64,000 bases of DNA from JAWLHU01 sp041690255 (GCA_041690255.1 JAWLHU010000001.1:1-64000), one strand, 5' to 3'; positions 15,176 to 23,699 are shown, numbered from the stretch's first letter. Program-made: numbers and translations. The notes: generated by a model not told the origin, from the sequence alone.

Positions 15176-16576
15176 ATGGTGTTCAGCAGAGCAGAAGGAT
15201 CGGCAGCCCGCAACTTCTTTTACACAGCCGTCATCTGGATGGCCATCGGTATGAGTTTCGGCCTCTTTGCAGCATTTCTTCTGATGTTCCCTGACATGGT
15301 GAAGGCCGTACCCATTCTGGAGTACTTCACCTTTGGCCGGGTCCGCCCGATTCATACGAACCTCGTCATGTTCGGTTGGCTCTCCGGTGCCTATTTCGCC
15401 ACGCTCTTCTACATGATTCCCCGCCTCGCCGGTACCAAGCTCTGGTCGGAGCGGCTTGGCAACGTAGCCGTGGTCTTCCACAACCTGCTCATGACCTCGT
15501 ATACGCTCGCCCTGCTCTTCGGCTTCAACATGGGCCGTGAGTACGCGGAGCAGCCGTGGATCAATAAGATCGGCACTGTGGTCATGTTCCTCCTCGTCTT
15601 CGCTAACGTGCTCATGACGCTGGCGAACCGCAAGGAGAAGGAACTCTATGTGTCGGCCTGGTATATGCTCGGCGCTGTCGTGACGACTCCGGTCGTCTAC
15701 ATTGTGGGCAACCAGTTCCTCTTCCCGACCAACCCGATCACGGGTGTAAACGATGCGGTAGCGAACTGGTTCTACGGTCACAACGTCCTGGGCTACTGGT
15801 TTACACCGGTCGGCATTGGCGCTGTCTACTACCTCCTGCCGAAGATGACCGGCAACCCCGTCTGGAGCCACCGGCTCTCCATGATCGGCTTCTGGGTGAT
15901 CTTCTTCGTCTACGGTCCGACCGGCGCCCACCATCTGGTCAACGGCCCGGTCCCCTACTGGCTGCAGACCGTCGCAATCGCCTTCTCGGTCACCCTGATC
16001 GTTCCGGTCTGGACGGTGCTGACCAACTTCTACGGCACCATGAACGGCAAGTGGGGTGTCCTGAAGGAGTCGGTTCCGCTCAAGTTCACTGTCTCAGCGA
16101 TGGTCTTCTATTTCATTACCTGTTTCCAGGGTCCTATGCAGGCGCTCCGCTCGGTTAGCGCCATTACCCACTTCACCAACTGGGTGGTCGGTCACGCTCA
16201 CCTGGCGCTGCTGGGTACCTTCTCGTTCATCATGTTCGCGACGATCTACTACGCCCTGCCCCGCCTGATCAACCGGGAGATCTGGTCGACGAAGCTCATG
16301 GAGTGGCACTTCTGGCTCTCGCTGATCGGCTTCACCCTCTTCTTCGTCTCCCTGACGATTGGCGGCCTTGTTCAGGGTTCCCACTGGGCCATGAATGAGT
16401 CCAACGCCTTCATCCAGTCCGTGATCGCCATGAAGCCGTACCATGTTGTCCGTGCGATCGGCGGCACCATGATCCTCTCTGCTCAGTTCCTGTTCATCTT
16501 CAACATCTTCAAGACCGCCACCGCCGGCAAGACCATGGCTACCGTTGAGGTCTCCACGGCTGCGGCCGGAGCGTAA
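15176..16576 (+). CDS. ccoN: cbb3-type cytochrome c oxidase subunit I
   Basis: A 466-residue catalytic subunit of the high-affinity cbb3 (C-type) haem-copper oxidase, with about twelve membrane spans. Haem and copper ligands can be placed: H60 and H342 for low-spin haem b, H340 for haem b3, and H202, H252 and H253 for CuB. Tyr246 is in the helix-VII position typical of the cbb3 His-Tyr crosslink, which separates it from A- and B-type oxidases. The ATG at 15176 follows GGGAGGAG. ccoO follows 17 nt later. The enzyme reduces O2 to water and pumps protons under low oxygen. Confidence 0.95.
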   Translation: MVFSRAEGSAARNFFYTAVIWMAIGMSFGLFAAFLLMFPDMVKAVPILEYFTFGRVRPIHTNLVMFGWLSGAYFATLFYMIPRLAGTKLWSERLGNVAVVFHNLLMTSYTLALLFGFNMGREYAEQPWINKIGTVVMFLLVFANVLMTLANRKEKELYVSAWYMLGAVVTTPVVYIVGNQFLFPTNPITGVNDAVANWFYGHNVLGYWFTPVGIGAVYYLLPKMTGNPVWSHRLSMIGFWVIFFVYGPTGAHHLVNGPVPYWLQTVAIAFSVTLIVPVWTVLTNFYGTMNGKWGVLKESVPLKFTVSAMVFYFITCFQGPMQALRSVSAITHFTNWVVGHAHLALLGTFSFIMFATIYYALPRLINREIWSTKLMEWHFWLSLIGFTLFFVSLTIGGLVQGSHWAMNESNAFIQSVIAMKPYHVVRAIGGTMILSAQFLFIFNIFKTATAGKTMATVEVSTAAAGA

Positions 16577-16593
16577 GGAGGGGGAACGCACCT

Positions 16594-17553
16594 ATGGGCA
16601 ACAAGCTTGAAAAGAACGCTGCTCTGCTCGGCCTTGGCGCCTTCCTGCTTCTGAGCTTCGCCGTGATTCTGACCGTGGCTCTCCCGCTCATGCAGGAGGA
16701 TCTCTACGCCGCTTCTTCGTCGGCGCCCCGCTACGAGGGCCTGGACAACGACGCCAAGGAAATCAGCTCGCAGGTCGCACTCGGGCGCGAGATATACATT
16801 CGCGAAGGCTGCTTCTATTGCCACACCCAGCAGGTCCGCACGCTCGACAACGACAACGCCTTCCGGGCACCGGCCGCAACACTGAAGGATGGCACGCAGG
16901 TGGGTGACCGTCCAACCCGGCCCTCCGACTATGGCTACGACAACCCGGCGCTGCTCGGCTCCGAGCGGACGGGTCCGGACCTGAAGTACGTCGCTCACCG
17001 CTGGCCCTCCAAGGACTGGCACATTGCCCACCTGATCGATCCCCGCTCAACCGAGCCCAACTCGATCATGCCGGCCTTCGGTCACCTGCCGGCCAACGAG
17101 CTGGATGCGCTCGCGGAGTACCTGCTCTCGCTGCGTGACTGGGCGATTCCGATCAAGTCCTTCGCCAAGTACCCGGGCCCGAATATCCTGGATGCGACCG
17201 ATGAACTCCTCCCCGACGAGTATAAGACGGTGGAGAACCCCTTCACGCCGGGCGATGCCGATGCGATTGCCCGTGCGGAGAAGCTGATCCAGGACAAGGG
17301 CTGCCTGGCTTGCCACGGCACCGACATGAAGGGCAAGGATACCAGCAACGGCTGGGCGAATCCGCCCTTCCCCACAAACTGGTATGATGCTGGGGAGAAG
17401 CACTCCGAGCAGTTCATCTACTGGATCATCTCCGAGGGCACGCTCAAGGAGGATGGCACCCCGTCCGGCATGCCGGCCTGGCGCACTCTGGGTGTCTCCG
17501 ATGAGGATCGCTGGGCGCTCGTCACCTACATTAAGAACCTCGCCGGCAAGTAG
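16594..17553 (+). CDS. ccoO: CcoO fused to a second cytochrome c domain
   Basis: A 319-residue membrane-anchored diheme cytochrome c. An N-terminal anchor (about residues 11-35) leads into a CcoO domain with haem motif C73-F-Y-C76-H77, followed by the characteristic QQVRTL and RTGPDLKYVAHRW. After about residue 215 comes a second, CcoP-like class I cytochrome domain with C237-L-A-C240-H241 and a methionine-containing GMPAW segment. Classical CcoO has one haem and is followed by a separate diheme CcoP; here no ccoP exists in the operon, so this fusion appears to replace it. It would take electrons from the cytochrome c of the reductase and pass them to CcoN. Spacing and the GGAGGGGG site link it tightly to ccoN. 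Confidence 0.9.
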   Translation: MGNKLEKNAALLGLGAFLLLSFAVILTVALPLMQEDLYAASSSAPRYEGLDNDAKEISSQVALGREIYIREGCFYCHTQQVRTLDNDNAFRAPAATLKDGTQVGDRPTRPSDYGYDNPALLGSERTGPDLKYVAHRWPSKDWHIAHLIDPRSTEPNSIMPAFGHLPANELDALAEYLLSLRDWAIPIKSFAKYPGPNILDATDELLPDEYKTVENPFTPGDADAIARAEKLIQDKGCLACHGTDMKGKDTSNGWANPPFPTNWYDAGEKHSEQFIYWIISEGTLKEDGTPSGMPAWRTLGVSDEDRWALVTYIKNLAGK

Positions 17554-17577
17554 CGCACGGGGAAGGGGGTTGTCCGC

Positions 17578-17757
17578 GTGAACTGGACTCAGTTCCCGGA
17601 GTTGGCGTCGTCTACGGGGTATATTCTCCTCTTCATGATGCTGATCTGGATTGGTCTCGCTGTGGTTATGTACTGGGCCTTCGTCTCGGGCACGACCTCG
17701 AACGATGAGACCGTAAAGTTCAAGATCGTCGAAGACGACAAGCCGGTTGCGCAGTAG
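17578..17757 (+). CDS. CcoQ-like small membrane protein
   Basis: A 59-residue protein starting with GTG at 17578 after GGAAGGGGG. It has one membrane span (about residues 14-36, rich in Leu, Met, Ile and Trp) and then a charged tail. Size, topology and position directly after ccoO fit CcoQ, the small stabilising subunit of cbb3 oxidases, though sequence identity is too short to be certain. Confidence 0.7.
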   Translation: MNWTQFPELASSTGYILLFMMLIWIGLAVVMYWAFVSGTTSNDETVKFKIVEDDKPVAQ

Positions 17758-17775
17758 AGCTTGGAGGTGTTATAC

Positions 17776-17934
17776 ATGGCAGATGAGAAGCACGGCCACG
17801 GTGAGGCCTCCCACGATCATGGGGCGCCGGTGCCCAAGTTCCTGATCCTCGTCTACGCGGTCATTGCCGCCTTCTTCGTCTACTATCTGATCACCGGTCT
17901 GAAGTTCGGCACGAACAGCCCGACCGGGTTCTAA
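17776..17934 (+). CDS. Small His-rich membrane protein of the cbb3 operon
   Basis: A 52-residue protein with a His-rich hydrophilic N-terminus (four His in the first fifteen residues) and one membrane span at about residues 21-43. TTGGAGGTG lies 5 nt before the ATG at 17776. It ends just before a terminator and so closes the operon. The His cluster could bind metal, perhaps copper for the oxidase, but that is inference. No known subunit matches. Confidence 0.68.
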   Translation: MADEKHGHGEASHDHGAPVPKFLILVYAVIAAFFVYYLITGLKFGTNSPTGF

Positions 17935-17970
17935 ATCGACGGTACTCCCGGGTCCTGGGGGACCCACAAA

Positions 17971-18001
17971 ACCCCCTCGCTCTGGTGGCGAGGGGGTCTC
18001 C
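17971..18001 (+). terminator. Terminator of the cbb3 operon
   Basis: A 10-bp stem, ACCCCCTCGC with GCGAGGGGGT, loop TCTGGTG, then CTCCTTTC. Confidence 0.8.
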
Positions 18002-18065
18002 TTTCATCCGCTACTACCACACACCCTGAGGCATATGCCTTTACATAGATGGGGGTTGATGCCCG

Positions 18066-19292
18066 GTGCAGAACAGACTCCGAAAGGTCCAGACGGTGAT
18101 CCGGAAGTATCGCCGGGTCTCGCAGTTGCTGGTCCTCGCTCTACTGATACTCTCGCCCTTCCTGCATTTCTTCCGCTTTGATATCCCCACCACATCGCTG
18201 TACCTGTTCGGCGCACGGCTCTGGCTGAAGCATGCGTTCGTCTTCACCCTGCTCATGGTCCTCGTGATCTACGTGATCATCGCAGCGTCCCTGCTCTTTG
18301 GGCGGGTCTTCTGCGGCTGGGTCTGCCCGCAGAACCTCTTTAATGAGCTGGGGCGGCAGTGGGACGCCAAGTTCGGCCGGGTCGGGACGATCATTCTCTC
18401 GTTCTTCATTAGCCTCTTCGGCGGTTTTGTGGTCTACAGCTATTTCTTCAATGGTGTCGTCCTCCTTGGACGGTACGTCTCAGGAGAACTTCCCGTCGGG
18501 CCGAGCCTCTTCATTCTCTTCTTCGCCGTCTTCTTCACCATGGCCATGGCCTGGTGGCGAACAGCGATCTGCCGGGTAGCCTGCCCATACGGGCATCTGC
18601 AGTCGATTATCTCCAATAACGAGACCATGCACCTCAAGGTGATCAACCTGCCGCAGAACCGGGACATCTGCGCCTCCTGCGGCCTCTGCGCCGAGATCTG
18701 CCACATGGGGGTGGATCCGCGCTCGACCGAGCAGAAGCACTGCGTCACGTGCGGGGACTGCCTGGACGCCTGCACACTCGTCTCGGACGCCCGGAAGATC
18801 CCGCGCGTGCTCAACTTCGCAATTGGTTCCGGCGAAAACGAGGTCGCGCTTCGGGAGCGGGAATCCCTGCGCAGCAATATTCGCCGACTGTTACCCCGCC
18901 TGGCCCTCCCCCTGGCCCTTACCCTGGTGCTGGGCGGCGTATCCACCTACATGATGGCCACCCGTGCCCAGGTCGATCTTGTGGTGACCAAGGACCACCG
19001 GCAGGTTCTGGCCGCCGGCGGTACGCAGAGCGGCGGTGCGGTTATGAACATCTCGGTCATGAACCTTTCCAACACGAAGCAGCCGTTCCATCTCTATGTC
19101 GACGGTCTGCCCGAGGGGTGGGCCGCCCTGGAGAGTGAGGTTGTCACCCTCTCTCCGGGCGAAGAGGCCAACGTTACCCTGCGGGTCAGCCCGACCGAGC
19201 GGGTGAAGGGCCTTCACAACTTCAGTGTGCGGGTCGTAGGGGACCAGACCGGCGTTACCGCCAGCTTCAAGACCGTTCACGTGGTCAACTAG
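18066..19292 (+). CDS. ccoG: Cytochrome c oxidase accessory protein CcoG (FixG/RdxA)
   Basis: A 408-residue membrane iron-sulfur protein. Four to five spans lie in residues 20-180, with the CGWVCPQ and CRVACPYG cysteine motifs typical of CcoG/NapH-like proteins. Two 4Fe-4S motifs follow (CASCGLCAEIC and CVTCGDCLDAC). A fifth span is at about 280-300, and the last 100 residues form the Ig-like FixG C-terminal domain (MNISVMNLSNTKQPF). CcoG reduces Cu(II) to Cu(I) so copper can be delivered to CcoN. The GTG at 18066 has only a weak GGGGGT upstream. It sits 65 nt after the oxidase terminator and may have its own promoter. Confidence 0.94.
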   Translation: MQNRLRKVQTVIRKYRRVSQLLVLALLILSPFLHFFRFDIPTTSLYLFGARLWLKHAFVFTLLMVLVIYVIIAASLLFGRVFCGWVCPQNLFNELGRQWDAKFGRVGTIILSFFISLFGGFVVYSYFFNGVVLLGRYVSGELPVGPSLFILFFAVFFTMAMAWWRTAICRVACPYGHLQSIISNNETMHLKVINLPQNRDICASCGLCAEICHMGVDPRSTEQKHCVTCGDCLDACTLVSDARKIPRVLNFAIGSGENEVALRERESLRSNIRRLLPRLALPLALTLVLGGVSTYMMATRAQVDLVVTKDHRQVLAAGGTQSGGAVMNISVMNLSNTKQPFHLYVDGLPEGWAALESEVVTLSPGEEANVTLRVSPTERVKGLHNFSVRVVGDQTGVTASFKTVHVVN

Positions 19293-19575
19293 CTAGCTAG
19301 TCTCTGGGGCAGGAGACGACTGCCCAGATATACCTCGAGCGCGCGCCCGAGATACCATCGGACGATGTACCTATGCCGCGTAGGGCTATTCGTCTGTTAC
19401 CATAGAAAAATGAGGCGGATTGGCGTCCAGAAGATCCTGGCGGAGGAATTTGGCTGGGGAGAAAGAACTATACTACGATTTGGCGCTACTGGGCGTCGAA
19501 GATCTGGTTCTTATGTGCTATGCAAACTTGATTATACCCTCCGCACAAAGACCTATATGCAATGGTTCTTTTGGA

Positions 19576-19604
19576 TTGATGCACGTATCTTTCGCGGGTA
19601 TAAT
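19576..19604 (+). promoter_or_regulatory. Promoter of the quinol:cytochrome c reductase operon
   Basis: TTGATG (19576-19581), a 17-nt spacer and TATAAT (19599-19604). The surrounding 19293-19693 region is AT-richer than the genes. Besides this promoter and a short GGAGCTTCGGCTCC hairpin near 19656 in the leader, I see nothing coding. Confidence 0.8.
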
Positions 19605-19693
19605 TAAGTGCGTTGCCTCCGATCCCGTGCGACGACCTCTGTCGTCTTCTGTCCCGGAGCTTCGGCTCCCCATTTAAGGGAGGTGCTGATTCG

Positions 19694-20458
19694 GTGGGTC
19701 TTTGGGCCAAGTTTAAGAACACGACGCTCTACAAGTCCATCTACCGGAACGATTATCCGGACACGCCACGCAATCAGGTCCTGGTAATCCTGAACAGCGT
19801 GGTCCTTCACCTGCATCCGGTGAAGCTGCCACGACGTGCCGTGCGTGTGAGCTACACCTGGGGTCTGGGTGGTCTGTCGCTCCTCATGTTCCTGATCCTG
19901 ACCGTTACTGGCGTCTGGCTCATGTTCTACTATGTCCCGGCTGTCCCCAACGCGTACTTTTCTATGAAGCAGCTCGAAACCGGCGTCATCTTCGGTACCT
20001 TTGCTCGCAATATGCACCGCTGGGCAGCACACGCCATGGTCATCGCCGTGTGGCTCCACATGACCCGTGTCTTCTATACCGGCTCTTATAAGCCGCCCCG
20101 TGAGTTTAACTGGGTGATTGGCGTCGTGCTCTTCCTGGTCACCGTTCTGCTCTCCTTCACGGGTTACCTCCTCCCGTGGGACCAGTTGGCCTACTGGGCG
20201 ATTCAGGTCGGCTCGAACATGGCAAAGGTCTCCCCGGTTGTCGGTACTTACGTCCAACGGGCCCTGCTTGGCGGCTTCGACATCGGGCCGGCCACCCTTG
20301 TCCGCTGGTACACCCTGCACGTCATTCTCCTGCCGCTGGCTGCCATCGTCCTCATGGCGATGCACTTCTGGCGCATCCGCAAGGACGGCGGCATCTCCAC
20401 GCCCATCCCCTACGATGAGGATGGCGAGACCGACCCGCTGAACGCACCCGCGCAGTAA
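19694..20458 (+). CDS. qcrB: Cytochrome b6-type subunit of menaquinol:cytochrome c reductase
   Basis: A 254-residue four-helix cytochrome b of the short b6 (split) type. Haem b ligands are H108 and H122 (13 residues between) and H209 and H224 (14 between), the b6-type spacing. The quinol-site segment PWDQLAYW is present. The GTG at 19694 is chosen because GGGAGGTG lies at 19678-19685 and the predicted transcription start is near 19611; the frame upstream to 19613 would be almost leaderless. From this start there is no cysteine in the protein, so the single-thioether haem ci of Bacillus and plastid b6 appears to be missing; the expected YCFGG-like site reads YTWGLGG. It pairs with the next gene to form the whole b subunit. 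Confidence 0.93.
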   Translation: MGLWAKFKNTTLYKSIYRNDYPDTPRNQVLVILNSVVLHLHPVKLPRRAVRVSYTWGLGGLSLLMFLILTVTGVWLMFYYVPAVPNAYFSMKQLETGVIFGTFARNMHRWAAHAMVIAVWLHMTRVFYTGSYKPPREFNWVIGVVLFLVTVLLSFTGYLLPWDQLAYWAIQVGSNMAKVSPVVGTYVQRALLGGFDIGPATLVRWYTLHVILLPLAAIVLMAMHFWRIRKDGGISTPIPYDEDGETDPLNAPAQ

Positions 20459-20470
20459 GGAGGGACCCTC

Positions 20471-21232
20471 ATGGCTGAGACGACCGAAAAGTATCAGCAG
20501 GCGGGCCCCAAGGTCCAGCCTGGCGCCAAGGAAGAGATGGTCTATACCTGGCCGTATCTCGTCTCGATCGAGGCGATCATGGCGATCATGATGATCGCTG
20601 CGCTCACCTTCATGTCGACCTTCATTAACGCCCCGCTGCTCGACCTGGCCAACCCCGACAAGACCCCGAATCCTGCGAAGGCGCCGTGGTACTTCCTTGG
20701 CCTGCAGGAGCTGCTCCTCCACATGGACCCGGCTCTTGCCGGCGTGATTGTCCCGACCGCTGCGTTGATCCTGCTCGGCATGATTCCCTATATCGATCGG
20801 GACCGCCGCGGCACCGGCATCTGGTTCTCGACGAAGAAGGGTGTTCCCATCACCATCTTCTCGGCGATTTACACCGCCGTGATCGAGATCGCACTGGTGG
20901 TCTTTGACGAGTTCTTCCGCCTCCCCTGGATGACCGAGGGCTCCCACGGCATCGGCCCGTTCATCACCGAGGGGCTCATGGGCATGGGCATGGCACGAGA
21001 CCAGGTCGCCTGGATTGGCCAGATCTTCATTCCCACGATCTTCATGATCGCCATTCCTTGGATCCTGGTGATCATCATCAAGAGGCGTTATAACGCGAAT
21101 ATGCGTGAGATCATGATTGCTCTTTACACCTTCTACTTCACCTCATTCATCGTGCTCTCCGCCATCGGTACCTTCTTCCGAGGCGAGTCGATGCACCTGA
21201 TGTGGCCCTGGGAGGTTCAACCGCCCCACTAA
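20471..21232 (+). CDS. qcrC: Subunit IV-type protein of the menaquinol:cytochrome c reductase
   Basis: A 253-residue membrane protein equivalent to cytochrome b helices E-G (PetD/subunit IV). The quinol-site region reads NPAKAPWYFLGLQELL, the Gram-positive counterpart of the PEWY segment. It is longer than plastid subunit IV (about 160) because of extra C-terminal helices (about residues 175-195 and 205-235). There is no haem-binding CxxCH, unlike Bacillus QcrC, whose C-terminal cytochrome c is here a separate gene (22059-22994). It starts 12 nt after the b6 gene behind AAGGAGGG. The gene symbol follows position and is not a claim of the Bacillus domain make-up. Confidence 0.88.
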   Translation: MAETTEKYQQAGPKVQPGAKEEMVYTWPYLVSIEAIMAIMMIAALTFMSTFINAPLLDLANPDKTPNPAKAPWYFLGLQELLLHMDPALAGVIVPTAALILLGMIPYIDRDRRGTGIWFSTKKGVPITIFSAIYTAVIEIALVVFDEFFRLPWMTEGSHGIGPFITEGLMGMGMARDQVAWIGQIFIPTIFMIAIPWILVIIIKRRYNANMREIMIALYTFYFTSFIVLSAIGTFFRGESMHLMWPWEVQPPH

Positions 21233-21295
21233 CGGGCTGCAGAGGGATCGGCAAGCATACTCGACTGGCATACGCATGGGAAAGGGTGAGAATTC

Positions 21296-21829
21296 ATGGC
21301 CGATGACAAGAAGGCTCCCGCTGGTGCGGCGGCGCCTCCCGCTTCTGGTGCTCGTCCCGACGGGATGACCCGTCGTCAGATGCTCCGCTCGTCCATGTTC
21401 GCCACCATCGGTGGCATGTTCACGCTCGTCGCCGCCGGTGGCGGCGGCATGTTCTGGCCGATTAAGCTGACCGGCTTCGGCGGCCTGGTGCCCGCTCCGA
21501 AGAAGGCGGGGGAGATCAAGGTGGGCGAGGTCGTCACCGTCCGTGACGGCAAGTACTACCTCACTCGCACGGAAGATGGCCTCATGGCCCTTTACTGGAA
21601 GTGTGTCCACCTGGGCTGCACGGTGCCCTGGAACCAGGCCTCCGGCAAGTTCGCGTGCCCCTGTCACGGCTCTGTGTACGAGATCACCGGCCAGAACATC
21701 GCCGGACCGGCGCCCCGCCCGCTTGATATGATGGAGATCACGGTCGATAAGGACGGCACCGTCCTGGTGAACACGGGGAAGATCACCGAACGGGCCCGGC
21801 ATGAAGCCGAGCATGCCTACAAGGCGTAG
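21296..21829 (+). CDS. qcrA: Rieske iron-sulfur protein of the quinol:cytochrome c reductase
   Basis: A 177-residue Rieske subunit. A twin-arginine-like TRRQML precedes one hydrophobic anchor (about residues 33-60), as expected for Tat-exported Rieske proteins. The soluble domain holds the 2Fe-2S ligands C103-x-H105 with disulfide partner C108 (CVHLGC), and C121 and H124 with C123 (CPCHG). It accepts electrons from quinol at the Qo site and passes them to cytochrome c. The gene comes after the two b subunits; in Bacillus the Rieske gene is first. The ATG at 21296 follows GAAAGGGTGAG. Confidence 0.95.
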   Translation: MADDKKAPAGAAAPPASGARPDGMTRRQMLRSSMFATIGGMFTLVAAGGGGMFWPIKLTGFGGLVPAPKKAGEIKVGEVVTVRDGKYYLTRTEDGLMALYWKCVHLGCTVPWNQASGKFACPCHGSVYEITGQNIAGPAPRPLDMMEITVDKDGTVLVNTGKITERARHEAEHAYKA

Positions 21830-21843
21830 GGAGGAGCACGATC

Positions 21844-22008
21844 ATGAACTACCTGAACACCTTGGCGGAGGCGACCGGCGCCCACATGCCCTGGTACCAT
21901 GGCATCCATATCCCGCTTGAAGGAACGGAGCTTCTGATCACCCTGACGCTTTTCATTGGTGTGCTGATCTCCGTCTACTACATTCAGCGCTGGATCGGTG
22001 ACTACTAG
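21844..22008 (+). CDS. Small membrane protein in the reductase operon
   Basis: A 54-residue protein with a His-containing N-terminal third and one membrane span (about residues 28-48, LLITLTLFIGVLISVYYI). GGGAGGAG lies before the ATG at 21844, 14 nt after the Rieske stop. It has the look of a one-helix small subunit, like those peripheral to b6f or bc complexes, but I can assign no family. It was too short for routine gene calling, yet the ribosome-binding site and operon spacing support it. Confidence 0.68.
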   Translation: MNYLNTLAEATGAHMPWYHGIHIPLEGTELLITLTLFIGVLISVYYIQRWIGDY

Positions 22009-22058
22009 ACCGGTGCACAGAATCCGGGAATCCGTCAGGGGAAAGGAGCTCACGGCCT

Positions 22059-22994
22059 GTGCGTAACGAGCGAAAGTACAAGATTCTTACCCTGCTCTCC
22101 ATGGTCCTGGCGGTTCTGCTGCTGGGGACATGCCTGCGGGAGCCGTTCCGTATGAGCGCTGCCGATGCCCGGCAGCATGAGGAGTATGTTCTGAAGGGTG
22201 CCCGCACCTACGCGGCCAACTGTGTACAGTGCCATGGGCCAGTTGGTGAGGGCGTGATCGGCATGCCCCTGAACCGGGCCGACTACCGGGTAGATTACCT
22301 CTCCCCCGCTGGTCGGGACATTTACAATATGATCTACAACACTCTGAAGCAGGGCCGCGCCGGCAATCCCGACAACTACCAGTGGGTGCGGGTGGAGACC
22401 CCTGAGGGTAAGGATGCCTGGATGTCCTACACGACCATGCCGCCCTGGCACACCGATTTCGGTGGTCCGCTGGACGAGGACTACATTAAGGCGCTGACCC
22501 TGTTCATCATGAACCCCAGCCCCGACGGTGAGCAGTGGCGCCTGGTCGGTTCCACGGAAGCCCCGATTCCGGCCGCAGAGCTCCTGCAGCCCGGGGAGAA
22601 CGAGTTGCCGCTGCCCGACTCGCAGGTCGACCCTGAAACCAACGCCGCTGCCAAGGCGCTCCTGCGCAACCTGGGTAAGAGCCAGTGCCTCACCTGCCAC
22701 ACCGTTGGCAGCCGTGGCGGCAAGATCGGTCCTGACCTGAGCCAGGTCGGCGCGTGGGGCGTTGACCAGGCTTTCCTGGAGCAGTGGATTAAGCGGGCCA
22801 ACGGCCCGAACGCCATGCCGCACGATGAGCGCATGCCGATCTACTGGAGCGCCAACCGTGCGACCAAGAGCGATAAGATCGACCTGTCGACCAAGGTGGT
22901 CTCCACCGGCCCGTACTTCATGCCCGCTTTCGAGGGCAAGCTGACCGACGAGGAGATCTCCACCATCGTCAAGTACCTGCTGGGCCTGAAGTAG
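22059..22994 (+). CDS. Diheme cytochrome c of the reductase operon
   Basis: A 311-residue protein with an uncleaved or cleavable N-terminal hydrophobic segment (about residues 9-25) and two class I cytochrome c domains: C55-V-Q-C58-H59 and C210-L-T-C213-H214. Methionine-containing sixth-ligand regions are near 125-130 (YTTMPPW) and 285-292 (YFMPAF). It probably plays the cytochrome c1/QcrC-tail role, passing electrons from the Rieske centre to the CcoO fusion protein. The GTG at 22059 follows AAAGGAG at a 12-nt distance. The gene ends the operon. Confidence 0.9.
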   Translation: MRNERKYKILTLLSMVLAVLLLGTCLREPFRMSAADARQHEEYVLKGARTYAANCVQCHGPVGEGVIGMPLNRADYRVDYLSPAGRDIYNMIYNTLKQGRAGNPDNYQWVRVETPEGKDAWMSYTTMPPWHTDFGGPLDEDYIKALTLFIMNPSPDGEQWRLVGSTEAPIPAAELLQPGENELPLPDSQVDPETNAAAKALLRNLGKSQCLTCHTVGSRGGKIGPDLSQVGAWGVDQAFLEQWIKRANGPNAMPHDERMPIYWSANRATKSDKIDLSTKVVSTGPYFMPAFEGKLTDEEISTIVKYLLGLK

Positions 22995-23001
22995 CACACG
23001 A

Positions 23002-23029
23002 GGGGGCTGGCGTAGGCTCCAGCCCCTTT
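23002..23029 (+). terminator. Terminator of the reductase operon
   Basis: An 8-bp stem, GGGGCTGG (23003-23010) with CCAGCCCC (23019-23026), then TTTC. Confidence 0.75.
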
Positions 23030-23087
23030 CACGCTACCACCGGGGTAAAACCTCCGGCTTGGTTTGTAAGGGAACGGAGGTCCGACT

Positions 23088-23699
23088 GTGCGCTGGTATC
23101 TGGTGACGATGCTTGTCATCGCCTTCCTGGTGGGGATCCTCTTCCGGGCCACTGAAGTGACAGGTATGCGCATCTGGAACATGTTCGGCACCATGGGGAT
23201 CTTTCTCTTCGGGCTGGTTGGCAGCCTTGCCCTCAGCCGACTGCAGCAGCGTTCTGGCAACAAGAACGTGGAGGCAGCACTGAAGGCGCTCGAACCCGAA
23301 TGGGTGATCACGGACTGGCAGGGACAGCCCGGAGCAAAGCCTGACTACCTGCTGGTTGGCCCCACCGGCGTTGTGGCGGTCTGCGTTGATCAGACCGCAC
23401 AGTCGACCTTTACCTGGCTTGCCAGGCCAGCCGTCCAACGGGGGCGCCGGCGTGCGGAGTTGGCCGCCCAATGGGTGCGAGACCAGCTTCAGGACCCGAG
23501 CGGCCCGCCGGTCCGACCGATGCTGCTTCTCTCCCGCCGACGGGCGGTGGAGGAGTACAGTACAGGCGGCGTGGTTCTGCTCAATCCAGACCAGTTGGCA
23601 GAGTATCTCCGCTCCGGCGACCAGCCGGTGCTTCTGGAAACCTCGGCCCGGTTCAAGCTGACCCGTCGCCTCCGGGAGCATTCCGGAGCGCACGGGTAG
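23088..23699 (+). CDS. Membrane protein with NERD-like domain
   Basis: A 203-residue protein with two N-terminal membrane spans (about residues 4-22 and 31-52) and a cytoplasmic domain. The segment PDYLLVGPTGVVAVCVDQT resembles the core of NERD (nuclease-related) domains, but the usual E-x-K catalytic pair is V-D-Q here, so nuclease activity is doubtful. A family of membrane-tethered, inactive NERD proteins is the best guess. The GTG at 23088 follows GGAACGGAGG. It lies between the reductase terminator and a ferredoxin gene and could be co-transcribed with the latter. Confidence 0.6.
   Translation: MRWYLVTMLVIAFLVGILFRATEVTGMRIWNMFGTMGIFLFGLVGSLALSRLQQRSGNKNVEAALKALEPEWVITDWQGQPGAKPDYLLVGPTGVVAVCVDQTAQSTFTWLARPAVQRGRRRAELAAQWVRDQLQDPSGPPVRPMLLLSRRRAVEEYSTGGVVLLNPDQLAEYLRSGDQPVLLETSARFKLTRRLREHSGAHG

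Noticed and set aside
19365..19677. Two short plus-strand frames between ccoG and the reductase operon
   Set aside because: They lie across the promoter, lack ribosome-binding sites and look random.
19604..20947. 447-codon minus-strand frame opposite the cytochrome b genes
   Set aside because: A shadow of the two b-subunit genes, whose haem ligands and operon signals are unmistakable.
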